Of a stretch of 18,223 nt of DNA, positions 7,755 to 15,837 are shown piece after piece. Position 1 is the stretch's first letter, and every line of letters begins with the position of its first letter. The translations under genes were made by a program, and so were the position numbers. Source of the DNA: JBFHER01 sp041584055 (GTDB taxonomy: Bacteria; Bacteroidota; Bacteroidia; Bacteroidales; UBA5342); assembly GCA_041584055.1 (NCBI GenBank), contig JBFHER010000052.1:1-18223 (forward strand), read 5' to 3'. The notes under the pieces were generated by a model that searched no databases, was not told where the DNA came from, and saw only the letters and a list, made by a program, of their open reading frames with translations.

Positions 7755-10700
7755 ATGAATAATTTTATCAAGATAAATACCAGGTACACTTTCTTATCAG
7801 TGTTGATGCTGTTTTGTATTTTTTCTTTCACTGTGAATGCTCAGGTTGAGGAATTAAAGATAAGTGGTGTTGTAATGGATGCGAGTAGTAATCAACCGGT
7901 GGCCGGGGCAAACGTTGTGGTGGAGAAGTTTGCTTCCGTTTTTACCGGTAAGGATGGATCTTTTAGCATCGATGTTCCAAACCTTCAAACAACATTGTTG
8001 ATCAAAGCGAAGAATTACAGCGCAAAAGAGGTCCCCTTAAAAGGGAAAAAGGAATTTTCAATAAAATTGCACGCAAGTGATTTTAAATCCTATTACGGAG
8101 AGGTTACTATGCCTTTGGATGTACAATCTCAAACATCTGTAACCAATGCCGTTGGAACAATCAAAGGAAGTGTTGTGAATGGCTCAAAAACTGTCGCCCA
8201 AATGATGAGTGGTGAAGTGGCCGGCTTACGCACCCTCATGCGTTCAGGAACACCCGGCGTTGGTGCAAATATGTTTTTAAGAGGTTATAACTCTTTGTTT
8301 GCAACATCCCAACCACTTATTATTGTGGATGGAATGATACTCGAAACAAGTACCTTCTCTGAATCCATGATTCAGGGATATGCCTATAACCCATTGTCAG
8401 ATATCAATCCCAAAGAAATTGCAAACATTACAGTGATCAAAGATGCCAGCTCCCTTTACGGATCAAAAGCTGCAAATGGTGTTATTTTGATTGAAACAAC
8501 TCGTACAACTGATATTTCCACAAAGGTTGACTTCTTTATGCAGGGAGGCTTGAATGCCGCTCCAGGGAACATTCCAATGATGGATGCTTCCCAATATAAA
8601 AGTTATCTTGTGGATCAGATCAATGGATCAGGGATGTACTCAAGCAACGATATTGCGCAACTGCCCTATTTAAATGAAAACAGTGCCTTCGAGAATTATC
8701 AGGACTTCCACAACAATACAGACTGGCAAAAAGAAGTGTTTGAAAACAGTTTTAGTCAGGATTATTTCTTCCGTGTGACCGGTGGAGATGAAATTGCGAA
8801 ATATGGTGTGTCCGTAAGTTTTATGGATGATGGTGGTGTAGTTAAGAATACAGATTCAAAACGCTTTTCTACCCGTTTTAATTCTGAATCTACAGTTACA
8901 AAACGCTTTTCAATTAATACAAACCTGAGTGTAGGATATCAAACCAATGGCCTGTCGGATGACGGATTGCTGGAACGTAGCTCACCCATTTATGCTGCGC
9001 TGCTGAAAGCACCAATACTGGCGCCCACAACCATAAATGGAGACGGGGTTTTAACCAACGTTTACAGAGATGTAGATGCAATTGCCGGCTATTCCAACCC
9101 AACCGTGTTAACGGATGTTGTGGATAACACAAATACAAATTATAAGTTGTTTGGAAGTTTCAAGTTGGGCTATACACTCACGGATAACCTGAGTTTAACA
9201 TCTCTGATCGGTGCAAATTACATCTACAATCGGGATGATATATTCTTTCCAAAGAACGGGGTTTCTGCCGGTACAAACGTCTATGGCGATATCCTGGAGA
9301 GATCTGCGGCAACCCGAGTGGAACGCTTTTTTGCACTGTATAATGATACGCGATTAAGCTACAGAATTACAAAAGGCAATCATAACATTGGTGTTCACAT
9401 CGGTGGTAGATACAATGATAATAACTACGAAAACTCCTATTCCAGCAGTGGAAACTCAGGAGATGATGAGTTTACTTCCTTGCAAAGTGGTGATAAAGCC
9501 ACCTTTGTAACCTCCGGTAGCGTTGGCAAATGGAAGTATACTTCCTTCTATTCAAACGTAAACTATGGCTTATTGAGAAAGTATTTTCTCAACCTGAGCA
9601 TGTCTTATGAAGGGTCATCACGTTTTGGAGAAAATGAAAACGGAAACAATTACGGTCTTTTTCCATCCATCGGTGCTGCATGGCTGATTTCTTCGGAAGA
9701 TTTCATGCAGAATGTATCTGTGATTGATCAGTTGAAATTGCGGGCCAGCTTTGGTGCTACAGGGAACGATCAGATTGGTAACTACAATGCAAGATCCTAT
9801 TTTGTTTCGCGACGTTTTCTGGAAGGAACAGGTCTGGTAAGTGGTAACCTTTCAAATTCTGCAATGCAATGGGAACGAACAATGAAGACAAATGTCGGTG
9901 TTGATCTTGGCCTGATGAATGAACGTCTGCAATTGAATTTTGATGTGTTCAGCAATGTAACGGACAACCTTTTAAATGTGGCAATCGTAAGTCCGGTCTA
10001 TGGTTATTCCGGTTATCTGAATAACCAGGGAGAACTTACAAACAAAGGGTTTGAAGTTGGTATCAATGCTCGTATCATAGATACCAAAGATTTTAAATGG
10101 GACCTGGGTGGAAACATCGCACATTATAAAAACGAAATCACCTATTTGCCGGGAGGTTCTTATTCAACAACCATCCCGGGTGTGGATGCAACAATTCTGA
10201 ATCAGGAAGGCAGCGCCATTGGCTTATTTTATGGTTATAAAACAGATGGAATTTATGCAAGTCAGGATGAAGCAGCAAACGATGGTTTGTCATGGGTTGA
10301 TTATCAAGGGTTTGAAAGACCATTTGAAGCAGGTGATGTGAAATTTGCCGATAAGGATCAAAACAAAGTAATCGATGAGAAAGACATGCAGGTTATTGGA
10401 GATCCAAACGCTGATTTCGTTGGGATGTTTCAAAGTTCCGTTACTTATAAAAATGTGTCCCTGTCTGCTGTATTTACATTTAGTCAGGGCAACGATGTGT
10501 ATAATGCGCTGAGAAGACAAACAGAGTCAATGAGCAATTTTGCGAATCAGACATCAGCAGTGGCAAATCGCTGGCAGGTGGAGAATCAGGAAACCACGGT
10601 GCCCCGTGCTTTTTATGGTGATCCGATGGGAAATGCCCGTTTTTCTGATCGCTGGATTGAGGATGGCTCTTACCTCCGTTTGAAAACATTGTCTTTGTCT

Positions 10701-10898
10701 TACAGTCCGGATATTCTTGAAAATGTATTTAAGGATGTGTCGTTTTACCTGACTGCAAACAACCTCATCACCTTTACAAACTACCTGGGTTACGATCCTG
10801 AGGTTAGCATGTCGGGCATGAGCTATTATCAGGGAATAGATGCTGGAATGACACCTCAGTTTACGTCTGTGTTTTTAGGTGTGAAAATCGGTTTATAA
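7755..10898 (+). CDS. SusC-like TonB-dependent outer-membrane transporter, complete
   Basis: This is a full-length 1047-residue SusC family transporter. A signal peptide ends near residue 30 (TVNAQ). A carboxypeptidase-regulatory-like Ig domain follows at about 35-105 (ISGVVMDASSNQPVAGANV; FTGKDGSFSI). The plug spans about 120-250, with LIIVDGMIL (188-196) and the SusC-type motif IKDASSLYGSKAANGVILI (228-246). That motif is two residues shorter than the common KDA-x5-YG form, as in a divergent SusC subfamily. The beta-barrel fills the rest, with a DKDQNKVIDEKD loop near 866-877 that looks Ca-binding. The protein ends in Leu rather than the usual aromatic residue. It is only distantly similar to the truncated SusC at the window start, so it is not a recent duplicate and may import a different oligomer. 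Its SusD partner begins 33 nt downstream. Confidence 0.97.
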   Translation: MNNFIKINTRYTFLSVLMLFCIFSFTVNAQVEELKISGVVMDASSNQPVAGANVVVEKFASVFTGKDGSFSIDVPNLQTTLLIKAKNYSAKEVPLKGKKEFSIKLHASDFKSYYGEVTMPLDVQSQTSVTNAVGTIKGSVVNGSKTVAQMMSGEVAGLRTLMRSGTPGVGANMFLRGYNSLFATSQPLIIVDGMILETSTFSESMIQGYAYNPLSDINPKEIANITVIKDASSLYGSKAANGVILIETTRTTDISTKVDFFMQGGLNAAPGNIPMMDASQYKSYLVDQINGSGMYSSNDIAQLPYLNENSAFENYQDFHNNTDWQKEVFENSFSQDYFFRVTGGDEIAKYGVSVSFMDDGGVVKNTDSKRFSTRFNSESTVTKRFSINTNLSVGYQTNGLSDDGLLERSSPIYAALLKAPILAPTTINGDGVLTNVYRDVDAIAGYSNPTVLTDVVDNTNTNYKLFGSFKLGYTLTDNLSLTSLIGANYIYNRDDIFFPKNGVSAGTNVYGDILERSAATRVERFFALYNDTRLSYRITKGNHNIGVHIGGRYNDNNYENSYSSSGNSGDDEFTSLQSGDKATFVTSGSVGKWKYTSFYSNVNYGLLRKYFLNLSMSYEGSSRFGENENGNNYGLFPSIGAAWLISSEDFMQNVSVIDQLKLRASFGATGNDQIGNYNARSYFVSRRFLEGTGLVSGNLSNSAMQWERTMKTNVGVDLGLMNERLQLNFDVFSNVTDNLLNVAIVSPVYGYSGYLNNQGELTNKGFEVGINARIIDTKDFKWDLGGNIAHYKNEITYLPGGSYSTTIPGVDATILNQEGSAIGLFYGYKTDGIYASQDEAANDGLSWVDYQGFERPFEAGDVKFADKDQNKVIDEKDMQVIGDPNADFVGMFQSSVTYKNVSLSAVFTFSQGNDVYNALRRQTESMSNFANQTSAVANRWQVENQETTVPRAFYGDPMGNARFSDRWIEDGSYLRLKTLSLSYSPDILENVFKDVSFYLTANNLITFTNYLGYDPEVSMSGMSYYQGIDAGMTPQFTSVFLGVKIGL

Positions 10899-10931
10899 TA
10901 GATGAAAAACGCGAATCAAAATAGAATTAAA

Positions 10932-12596
10932 ATGAAACAATACTTAAATATTTTAAGCGGTATACTTTTAGCAGCGTTTGTTTTGACATCCTGCGAAGGC
11001 TTTTTGGATGTTGATCCCGAAGAGGTATTGCCTACGGAGGAATACCTCGGAGATGATGAAATTGAAGCTCGATCTGCCTTGTTTGGCGTACTGGCACAGA
11101 TGCAGGACATTGCGGGACAATACATTGTGCTTGGTGAACTGCGGGGGGATGTGACAGATGTAACAGACATTGCAGAAGATGAATTGCGTCAAATCAATTC
11201 GCATAACATTAGCGAAGACAACAGCTACATTGATCCCACCGGTTTGTTTTCTATCATTAACAATTGTAATTATGCATTGGCACTGCTTGATACTGCTGCT
11301 TATGAGAATCGCCTTTTGGAGAATTATGTATCCATGTTGCGCATTCGTACATGGGCTCAGATGCAAATCGTAATTAATTACGGTGTGTTGCCTTACCTGA
11401 CAAAACCGATTCAATCAGACCAGGATTTATCAAAAGAATACCCTGTATTAACAAAAGAACAGGCAATTGATAGTTTAATCAATGCACTGCTTCCCTACAG
11501 TGAGATTGAAAATGTTAGCCGGTATGAGAATTCCTTGGGCTTTAACATTTTTACGATGATTCCTGACAATGATATTTTATTGGGTGATCTGTATTTGTGG
11601 GCTCAGGACTTTCCTACGGCTGCAGGTTATTACAAACATTTTCTTGATCGTTATGTGGATGATGTGGCAGCCAAATTTAACCTGACAGCAACCTACGGTG
11701 TAACCTACACCGGAACGGCAGGAAATTATTCGGTGAAATCGAACAACTGGGGAAATATCTATGGGGAAGCGGTACAAGCAAATGAAGTTACAAACTATGT
11801 GGCTTTCTCAGATGAGTACAGACAATCAAACTCAGCTTATAAAACAGTGATAAACCAGTTGAAGCCCTCTGAAGCCCTCCTTCTGGATTGGAGTAATCAA
11901 TACAAGTATTACGACGGTTTGGCCTTTGAACAAGGTGATAACCGGGCAAGTGTTGCCACCATCGCTTTGGGGGATGAGCAGGTTATTGTTAAATATCCCT
12001 ATAATTATGTGATCCTTAACAGAGCTGTTCATGTTTATCTGAAATATGCAGAGGCGATTAATTATGCAGGTTACCCCTTGCATGCCCTTGCAATCATTAA
12101 CAAAGGGGTTTATGATGATGCCTTAACACCCGGTGCTGCCCGTTTCACAGGGAACGCTGCCTCTTATTTGAACTTTACACAAAGCAAATACGTCAACGTG
12201 ACTTCCAGCGGAGCCTTTAGTTCCGGAAATTTAGGCGTTCGCGGGCGTGTGGGAATGGCACCTCTTTCGATGGAGCCTATTTTAGAAGAGCAAAACATCG
12301 ATGGTGTTGATACGCTCATTAACATCATGACGCTTGAAGATTCTGTTCATCAGGTTGGAATGTTCATTCTTGAAGAAGCCGGGTTGGAAACTTCTTTTGA
12401 AGGAAATAGATGGGCTGACCTGATACGTTCTGCCATGGAAAACAATGATGCAAGTATTGTGGCAGATCGTATTTATGCCAAGTTTGAGGCAGCTGGGGAT
12501 CTGGCAACGGCAGAAGAACTTAAAGTCAGGTTAAGTAATCCTGACAACTGGTTTTTGCCTCTGACAATTCCTGATAACTTTAATAAGGTGGAATGA
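10932..12596 (+). CDS. SusD/RagB-like nutrient-binding lipoprotein (partner of second SusC)
   Basis: I place the start at 10932, giving 554 residues, because it puts a standard lipoprotein signal at the N-terminus (MKQYLNILSGILL...LTSC, Cys 21). An in-frame ATG at 10902, three bases after the SusC stop, would add ten polar residues. The mature protein begins CEGFLDVDPEEVLPTEEY, typical of SusD and acidic as for surface lipoproteins. The early ELRGD and the helical SIINNCNYAL region fit SusD folds, and the late FEGNRWADLIR (about 489-499) corresponds to the conserved EGxRWxDLxR signature. It then ends with NPDNWFLPLTIPDNFNKVE, the usual proline-rich close. It is longer than the first SusD (491) and divergent from it. 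A role in binding and delivering glycan to the adjacent transporter follows from family and position. It is the last gene of the close-packed run. Confidence 0.95.
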   Translation: MKQYLNILSGILLAAFVLTSCEGFLDVDPEEVLPTEEYLGDDEIEARSALFGVLAQMQDIAGQYIVLGELRGDVTDVTDIAEDELRQINSHNISEDNSYIDPTGLFSIINNCNYALALLDTAAYENRLLENYVSMLRIRTWAQMQIVINYGVLPYLTKPIQSDQDLSKEYPVLTKEQAIDSLINALLPYSEIENVSRYENSLGFNIFTMIPDNDILLGDLYLWAQDFPTAAGYYKHFLDRYVDDVAAKFNLTATYGVTYTGTAGNYSVKSNNWGNIYGEAVQANEVTNYVAFSDEYRQSNSAYKTVINQLKPSEALLLDWSNQYKYYDGLAFEQGDNRASVATIALGDEQVIVKYPYNYVILNRAVHVYLKYAEAINYAGYPLHALAIINKGVYDDALTPGAARFTGNAASYLNFTQSKYVNVTSSGAFSSGNLGVRGRVGMAPLSMEPILEEQNIDGVDTLINIMTLEDSVHQVGMFILEEAGLETSFEGNRWADLIRSAMENNDASIVADRIYAKFEAAGDLATAEELKVRLSNPDNWFLPLTIPDNFNKVE

Positions 12597-12669
12597 TTTT
12601 TAATGAACGGGCTTTGATGCCCCTGAATCAATGCAACATATCAAACTTAATTTGACACCTTTTCCCTAC

Positions 12670-12687
12670 GCAAAGGGGAGACTTTGC
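12670..12687 (+). terminator. Stem-loop after second SusD (weak terminator or regulatory hairpin)
   Basis: There is a perfect 6-bp inverted repeat, GCAAAG, then a GGGAGA loop, then CTTTGC. It is followed by T-rich but interrupted sequence (TGTAAATTTGCTTTT) rather than a clean T-tract. It lies 73 nt past the SusD stop and immediately before a promoter-like element. It could end the SusCD-FAS1 transcript weakly or act as an operator or 5' structure for the next gene. Confidence 0.3.
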
Positions 12688-12689
12688 TG

Positions 12690-12697
12690 TAAATTTG
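12690..12697 (+). promoter_or_regulatory. Possible Bacteroidota -7 element upstream of the Asp-box gene
   Basis: TAAATTTG matches the TAnnTTTG -7 consensus of Bacteroidota housekeeping promoters and ends 64 nt before the chosen ATG at 12762. No convincing -33 TTTG is seen at the usual ~19-21 nt spacing; the nearest TTTG (12651-12654) is 35 nt away. Support is the motif and the 165-nt intergenic setting only. Confidence 0.35.
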
Positions 12698-12761
12698 CTT
12701 TTAATAAAAAGCGAATTAAAATATGAGTAAATTTTATTGTTTAACGTTTAAACTATTTATT

Positions 12762-15530
12762 ATGAGAGGAAAATTTACATTATGGTTAGTAAGTATCTTC
12801 ATGATGGCAACCTTGAGTACAAACGCTCAGATTACTGCTGAGTGGATTGACCCATTGCCACAGGGGAACGATTTCGACGATGTAGAATTTGTAAATGAAA
12901 CCCTTGGTATTGCCGTAACATATGGTGGTGCCATTGTAAAGTCCACAGATGGGGGAGAAACCTGGATGTCGATTCCTGCAATTACAGCAGAAGATTTGAC
13001 AGATATCTTTTGGATTGATGAAACCAACGTTGTTGTGGGTGGTAATAATGGAACATTGTTAATGTCCACTGATGCAGGTAGTACCTGGATGAAAAAGTAC
13101 ATGGGAATGACCCTTAACATACGTAAAGTTTTCTTTACAAGTGCAACTGTAGGTTATGTGGTTGGTAATTCAAGTTACATTTTTAAAACAATGGATGGTG
13201 GTGCAACCTGGGAAGCGGTGTATCAAAATTCTTTCATGGATTTTAATACAGGAGAAACTGCTACTCCAAACATTCAGTCGGTGTTTTTCTTAGATGCTGA
13301 TAAAGGATGGATCTGTGGTGATAAAAACACAGTTGCATTTACCACTGATGGTGGTGCAACATGGATGGCATCCATTACGCCTGCGGCACTTGCTTTGTCT
13401 TTGCCTTCCTATTATGATGTTTACTTTACGGATGCTACCAATGGTGCAATAGTGGGTGATGCCGGCGTGGCCTTAACATCTAGCGATGGAGGTATGTCCT
13501 GGATACCTGCACTTGCAGCTCCCGGACCTGCAACCTATTCTATTGTTTCCGGACCTGATGCCATTTGGGCAACAACCGGTGATGCAAATGGGGTTGTTTA
13601 CAGCTCCGCTGATAATGGTGCAAACTGGGATGCAACAGTAACAACAGGACCTTTTATTTATGTATCAGGTCGCACAGTAGCAGATGATGCTGACAGTCTA
13701 ATAATAGATGGTTATTCTGATGGTACAATTGCAGATATTTCATTTGCAGGTTCTAAAATGGTTGCCGTAGGTTGGGCAGGTTCTTCTGCTACTTCTATGG
13801 ATAATGGAGCTACCTGGTCACCTCAAGCAATAAATCAATCGACCTTTAACTTTGGTGGATGGATTCAGGCAATGGGATACTCTACAGATAAAATGACAGT
13901 CTATGCCGGAACCAGTGGGGTTGGCAATTATCTTTTTAGTGGGAATACTAAATTCCCTGAATTATACAAAAGTGTTGATGGAGGTAATACCTGGGAAATA
14001 AAAGATTCTTTTACAGGACTCCTGGGTTCAGGTAATCCACCTACAGCTATTATGGTTAATCCGAATGATGCAAATCACCTGGTTATTGCTGCTCGTAAAA
14101 GACAGAAATGGTCACGCGATGGTGGAGAAACCTGGTATAATACGCAGGATCTGTATGTAAATGAAGATTCCGTAAACATAAATGGTGGATCTGGAATCGG
14201 TAACACTGATCATTTTGGTGGACAATGGGTGGATGATTCTACTGTGGTTGTTGTGAGTAGTGGATTAATTCAAATTTCAACAGATACAGCTAAAACATGG
14301 CGTGTGATATGGGACAAAGCAGTTGATACTGTTGGTTTTGTAATGTCCGGTTACGCTGGCGGTGATGTGATTATTTCAAACTGTAAGTTTGTGGATCGCT
14401 ACACTGGTTATATTTCTGCACGGGCAGTAAGCGCCATGAAAACGATTGATGGTGGAGAAACTTGGATTAGTATGACTGAAGCCCTTCAGGCTGCATGTCC
14501 ATTTGGCGATAGAAATAACATGGGGGCTGTGGATGTTGATCCAACAAATCCATTAAGTGTTGCAATGGTTTATAATAACAGAGGTGTCGCTGTTTCTGAT
14601 GACGGTGGTGAATCATTTATTTATACACAATTGGGCGGTACATATAGTTGTAATGACGTAACATACATTGCACCTGGAGTACTTTGGACAACCGGTAAAG
14701 CTCCTGCAGTTTCTTTCGACAATGGTAAAACATGGCAGTATAGAGCTGTTAACGGTATTTCAAATCTTAAGCAAACTGATAATGCTTACATTGTAAACGA
14801 AACAACCCTCGTGGAATCAGGTGCTGTTAGTTCAAAAAGAAATGGTTCTTCTATCGTAAAATACACAATTCCTTCAGGTGGTTTCTCAATGGCAACAGAA
14901 CAGGCAACTGCTGTTAACTTTACCAACATGGGAGTGGATACGACTCAATTTACTGTTAATTGGACCCGTGGTAATGGTGATGCGTGTGCAGCATTTATTC
15001 GCATGTACAATGCAGGTGATTCAGTACCTTCTTTAGACGTTTTCAAGGATTATATGGCTGATCCAATGTGGGGAGCAGGAGAACGCTCAAATAATGGATG
15101 GTATTGCATCTACAACGGAACTGGATCAAGTGTTGACGTATCAGGGCTGCCAATGAATTCATCGTATACTGTTTTTGTTACAGAATACAAGACCGGAAAT
15201 ATTTATAACCTTGCAAATGCAGACGGAAATGCCGCTCATTCACCTGAGTTTACCGTTGGAATCAACAAGGTTTCTGCATTCGAAGGCTTTGGTGTTTATC
15301 CAAACCCAAGTACTGGTTTAGTAACTGTTTCTGTAAGGGCTGAGAAAGCAGGTATGGGTTCATTCAGAATTCTGAATCTTACCGGACAGGTAGTTGAATC
15401 AAAAACATATAAGATCAACAATGGATTAAACCATTATCAGTTTGATTTAAAGGATCTGTCAGCTGGCGTTTATTTTATTGAAGCTGTGAAGGGTGACAAG
15501 AGAAATGTAAGTCGCCTGGTGGTTAAATAA
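12762..15530 (+). CDS. Secreted Asp-box (BNR-repeat) beta-propeller protein with Fn3-like domain and T9SS sorting tail
   Basis: The ATG at 12762 gives a 922-residue protein with a clear signal peptide (MRGKFTLWLVSIFMMATLSTNAQ); an upstream in-frame ATG at 12723 would add 13 residues before it. I count 13 Asp-box motifs (S/T-x-D-x-G-x-x-W) starting at residues 61, 102, 143, 194, 240, 282, 345, 404, 451, 506, 561, 612 and 651. The one at 506 (STDTAKTW) lacks Gly, and the one at 612 (SDDGGESF) has Phe for Trp. The 39-63-residue spacing fits propeller blades, perhaps two seven-bladed propellers as in sortilin/Ycf48/GH74-like proteins. A probable Fn3-like domain spans about 715-832. The C-terminus (about 840-922, YPNPSTG at 846-852, SAGVYFIEA near 900-908) is a T9SS type A sorting domain. 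I see no sialidase FRIP or RIP motif. Binding is as likely as catalysis; the function is not known. It is probably a single-gene transcript. Confidence 0.9.
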   Translation: MRGKFTLWLVSIFMMATLSTNAQITAEWIDPLPQGNDFDDVEFVNETLGIAVTYGGAIVKSTDGGETWMSIPAITAEDLTDIFWIDETNVVVGGNNGTLLMSTDAGSTWMKKYMGMTLNIRKVFFTSATVGYVVGNSSYIFKTMDGGATWEAVYQNSFMDFNTGETATPNIQSVFFLDADKGWICGDKNTVAFTTDGGATWMASITPAALALSLPSYYDVYFTDATNGAIVGDAGVALTSSDGGMSWIPALAAPGPATYSIVSGPDAIWATTGDANGVVYSSADNGANWDATVTTGPFIYVSGRTVADDADSLIIDGYSDGTIADISFAGSKMVAVGWAGSSATSMDNGATWSPQAINQSTFNFGGWIQAMGYSTDKMTVYAGTSGVGNYLFSGNTKFPELYKSVDGGNTWEIKDSFTGLLGSGNPPTAIMVNPNDANHLVIAARKRQKWSRDGGETWYNTQDLYVNEDSVNINGGSGIGNTDHFGGQWVDDSTVVVVSSGLIQISTDTAKTWRVIWDKAVDTVGFVMSGYAGGDVIISNCKFVDRYTGYISARAVSAMKTIDGGETWISMTEALQAACPFGDRNNMGAVDVDPTNPLSVAMVYNNRGVAVSDDGGESFIYTQLGGTYSCNDVTYIAPGVLWTTGKAPAVSFDNGKTWQYRAVNGISNLKQTDNAYIVNETTLVESGAVSSKRNGSSIVKYTIPSGGFSMATEQATAVNFTNMGVDTTQFTVNWTRGNGDACAAFIRMYNAGDSVPSLDVFKDYMADPMWGAGERSNNGWYCIYNGTGSSVDVSGLPMNSSYTVFVTEYKTGNIYNLANADGNAAHSPEFTVGINKVSAFEGFGVYPNPSTGLVTVSVRAEKAGMGSFRILNLTGQVVESKTYKINNGLNHYQFDLKDLSAGVYFIEAVKGDKRNVSRLVVK

Positions 15531-15562
15531 TAAAACTTTTGAAATAAGGTTTTAATTCATAT

Positions 15563-15600
15563 ACCTCCCATGGATTTTATAATCCGTGGGAGGTTTTTTT
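15563..15600 (+). terminator. Strong rho-independent terminator
   Basis: A near-perfect hairpin begins 32 nt after the Asp-box gene stop. The stem is ACCTCCCA pairing TGGGAGGT, one T·G wobble (15571/15586), then GGATT pairing AATCC, with a TTAT loop. An uninterrupted run of seven T (15594-15600) follows, whose first T pairs with A15563. This is a textbook intrinsic terminator and separates the Asp-box gene from the downstream hydrolase. Confidence 0.93.
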
Positions 15601-15622
15601 GTTTCTGGCGTAGACTCAACAG

Positions 15623-15663
15623 CACAGCTTCCACCAAAGACAACCAGTTTGCATTGTTCAACG
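15623..15663. repeat. 41-bp imperfect direct repeat, copy 1
   Basis: This copy runs from CACAGCTTCC to GTTCAACG and matches copy 2 (15726-15766) at 36 of 41 positions by hand alignment, with mismatches at positions 3, 9, 17, 18 and 27 and no gaps. It lies in the 307-nt spacer between the Asp-box gene and the hydrolase (15531-15837), where I find no gene. Its role is unknown. Confidence 0.8.
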
Positions 15664-15691
15664 AAATGAAAGAGAACATTAAAAACTATTA

Positions 15692-15720
15692 GTGGCTCTT
15701 AGTTGTACTTCGTGGCTCTT
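15692..15720. repeat. Short GTGGCTCTT direct repeat pair
   Basis: The 9-mer GTGGCTCTT occurs at 15692-15700 and again at 15712-15720, 20 nt apart and between the two 41-bp repeat copies. The second is followed by TGTG. Similar GTGG-CTCTTTGTG strings are, in my memory and unverified, common intergenic repeats in Bacteroidota genomes. Confidence 0.6.
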
Positions 15721-15725
15721 TGTGT

Positions 15726-15766
15726 CATAGCTTACACCAAATGCAACCAGTGTGCATTGTTCAACG
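15726..15766. repeat. 41-bp imperfect direct repeat, copy 2
   Basis: This is the second copy of the 41-bp repeat, 103 nt downstream of copy 1 (CATAGCTTAC to GTTCAACG). A further partial match to the repeat's first bases, CACAGCTT, follows at 15775-15782, hinting at a degraded third unit. Confidence 0.8.
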
Positions 15767-15779
15767 CTTTGTTTCACAG

Positions 15780-15809
15780 CTTGTATTTAAATAAAAAATG
15801 ATAATATTG
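15780..15809 (+). promoter_or_regulatory. Possible promoter of the GH-A hydrolase gene
   Basis: TTG at 15781-15783 and TAATATTG at 15802-15809 are 18 nt apart, close to the Bacteroidota -33 / -7 layout (TTTG, ~19 nt, TAnnTTTG) with one mismatch in the -7 box. The -7 end is 28 nt from the ATG at 15838. A 13-nt palindrome, ATTGT-AAA-ACAAT (15806-15818), overlaps the likely start of transcription and could be an operator. The strong terminator upstream makes a promoter here necessary. Confidence 0.45.
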
Positions 15810-15837
15810 TAAAACAATAAAACAGTAACTAAAGCAA

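Noticed and set aside
10968..11414. A 148-codon - strand frame inside the second SusD gene
   Set aside because: It lies wholly within a well-supported SusD coding region, with low-complexity shadow-like composition. The same applies to other antisense frames across the window.
12609..12622. GGGC-TTTGAT-GCCC hairpin just after the second SusD stop as a terminator
   Set aside because: The stem is only 4 bp and no T-tract follows.
12762..15530. Sialidase assignment from the Asp-boxes
   Set aside because: No FRIP/RIP motif or arginine triad is visible, and Asp-boxes are shared by many non-sialidase propellers.
15601..15837. CRISPR-like array in the repeat-rich spacer
   Set aside because: There are only two diverged copies, with no regular spacers and no cas genes nearby.
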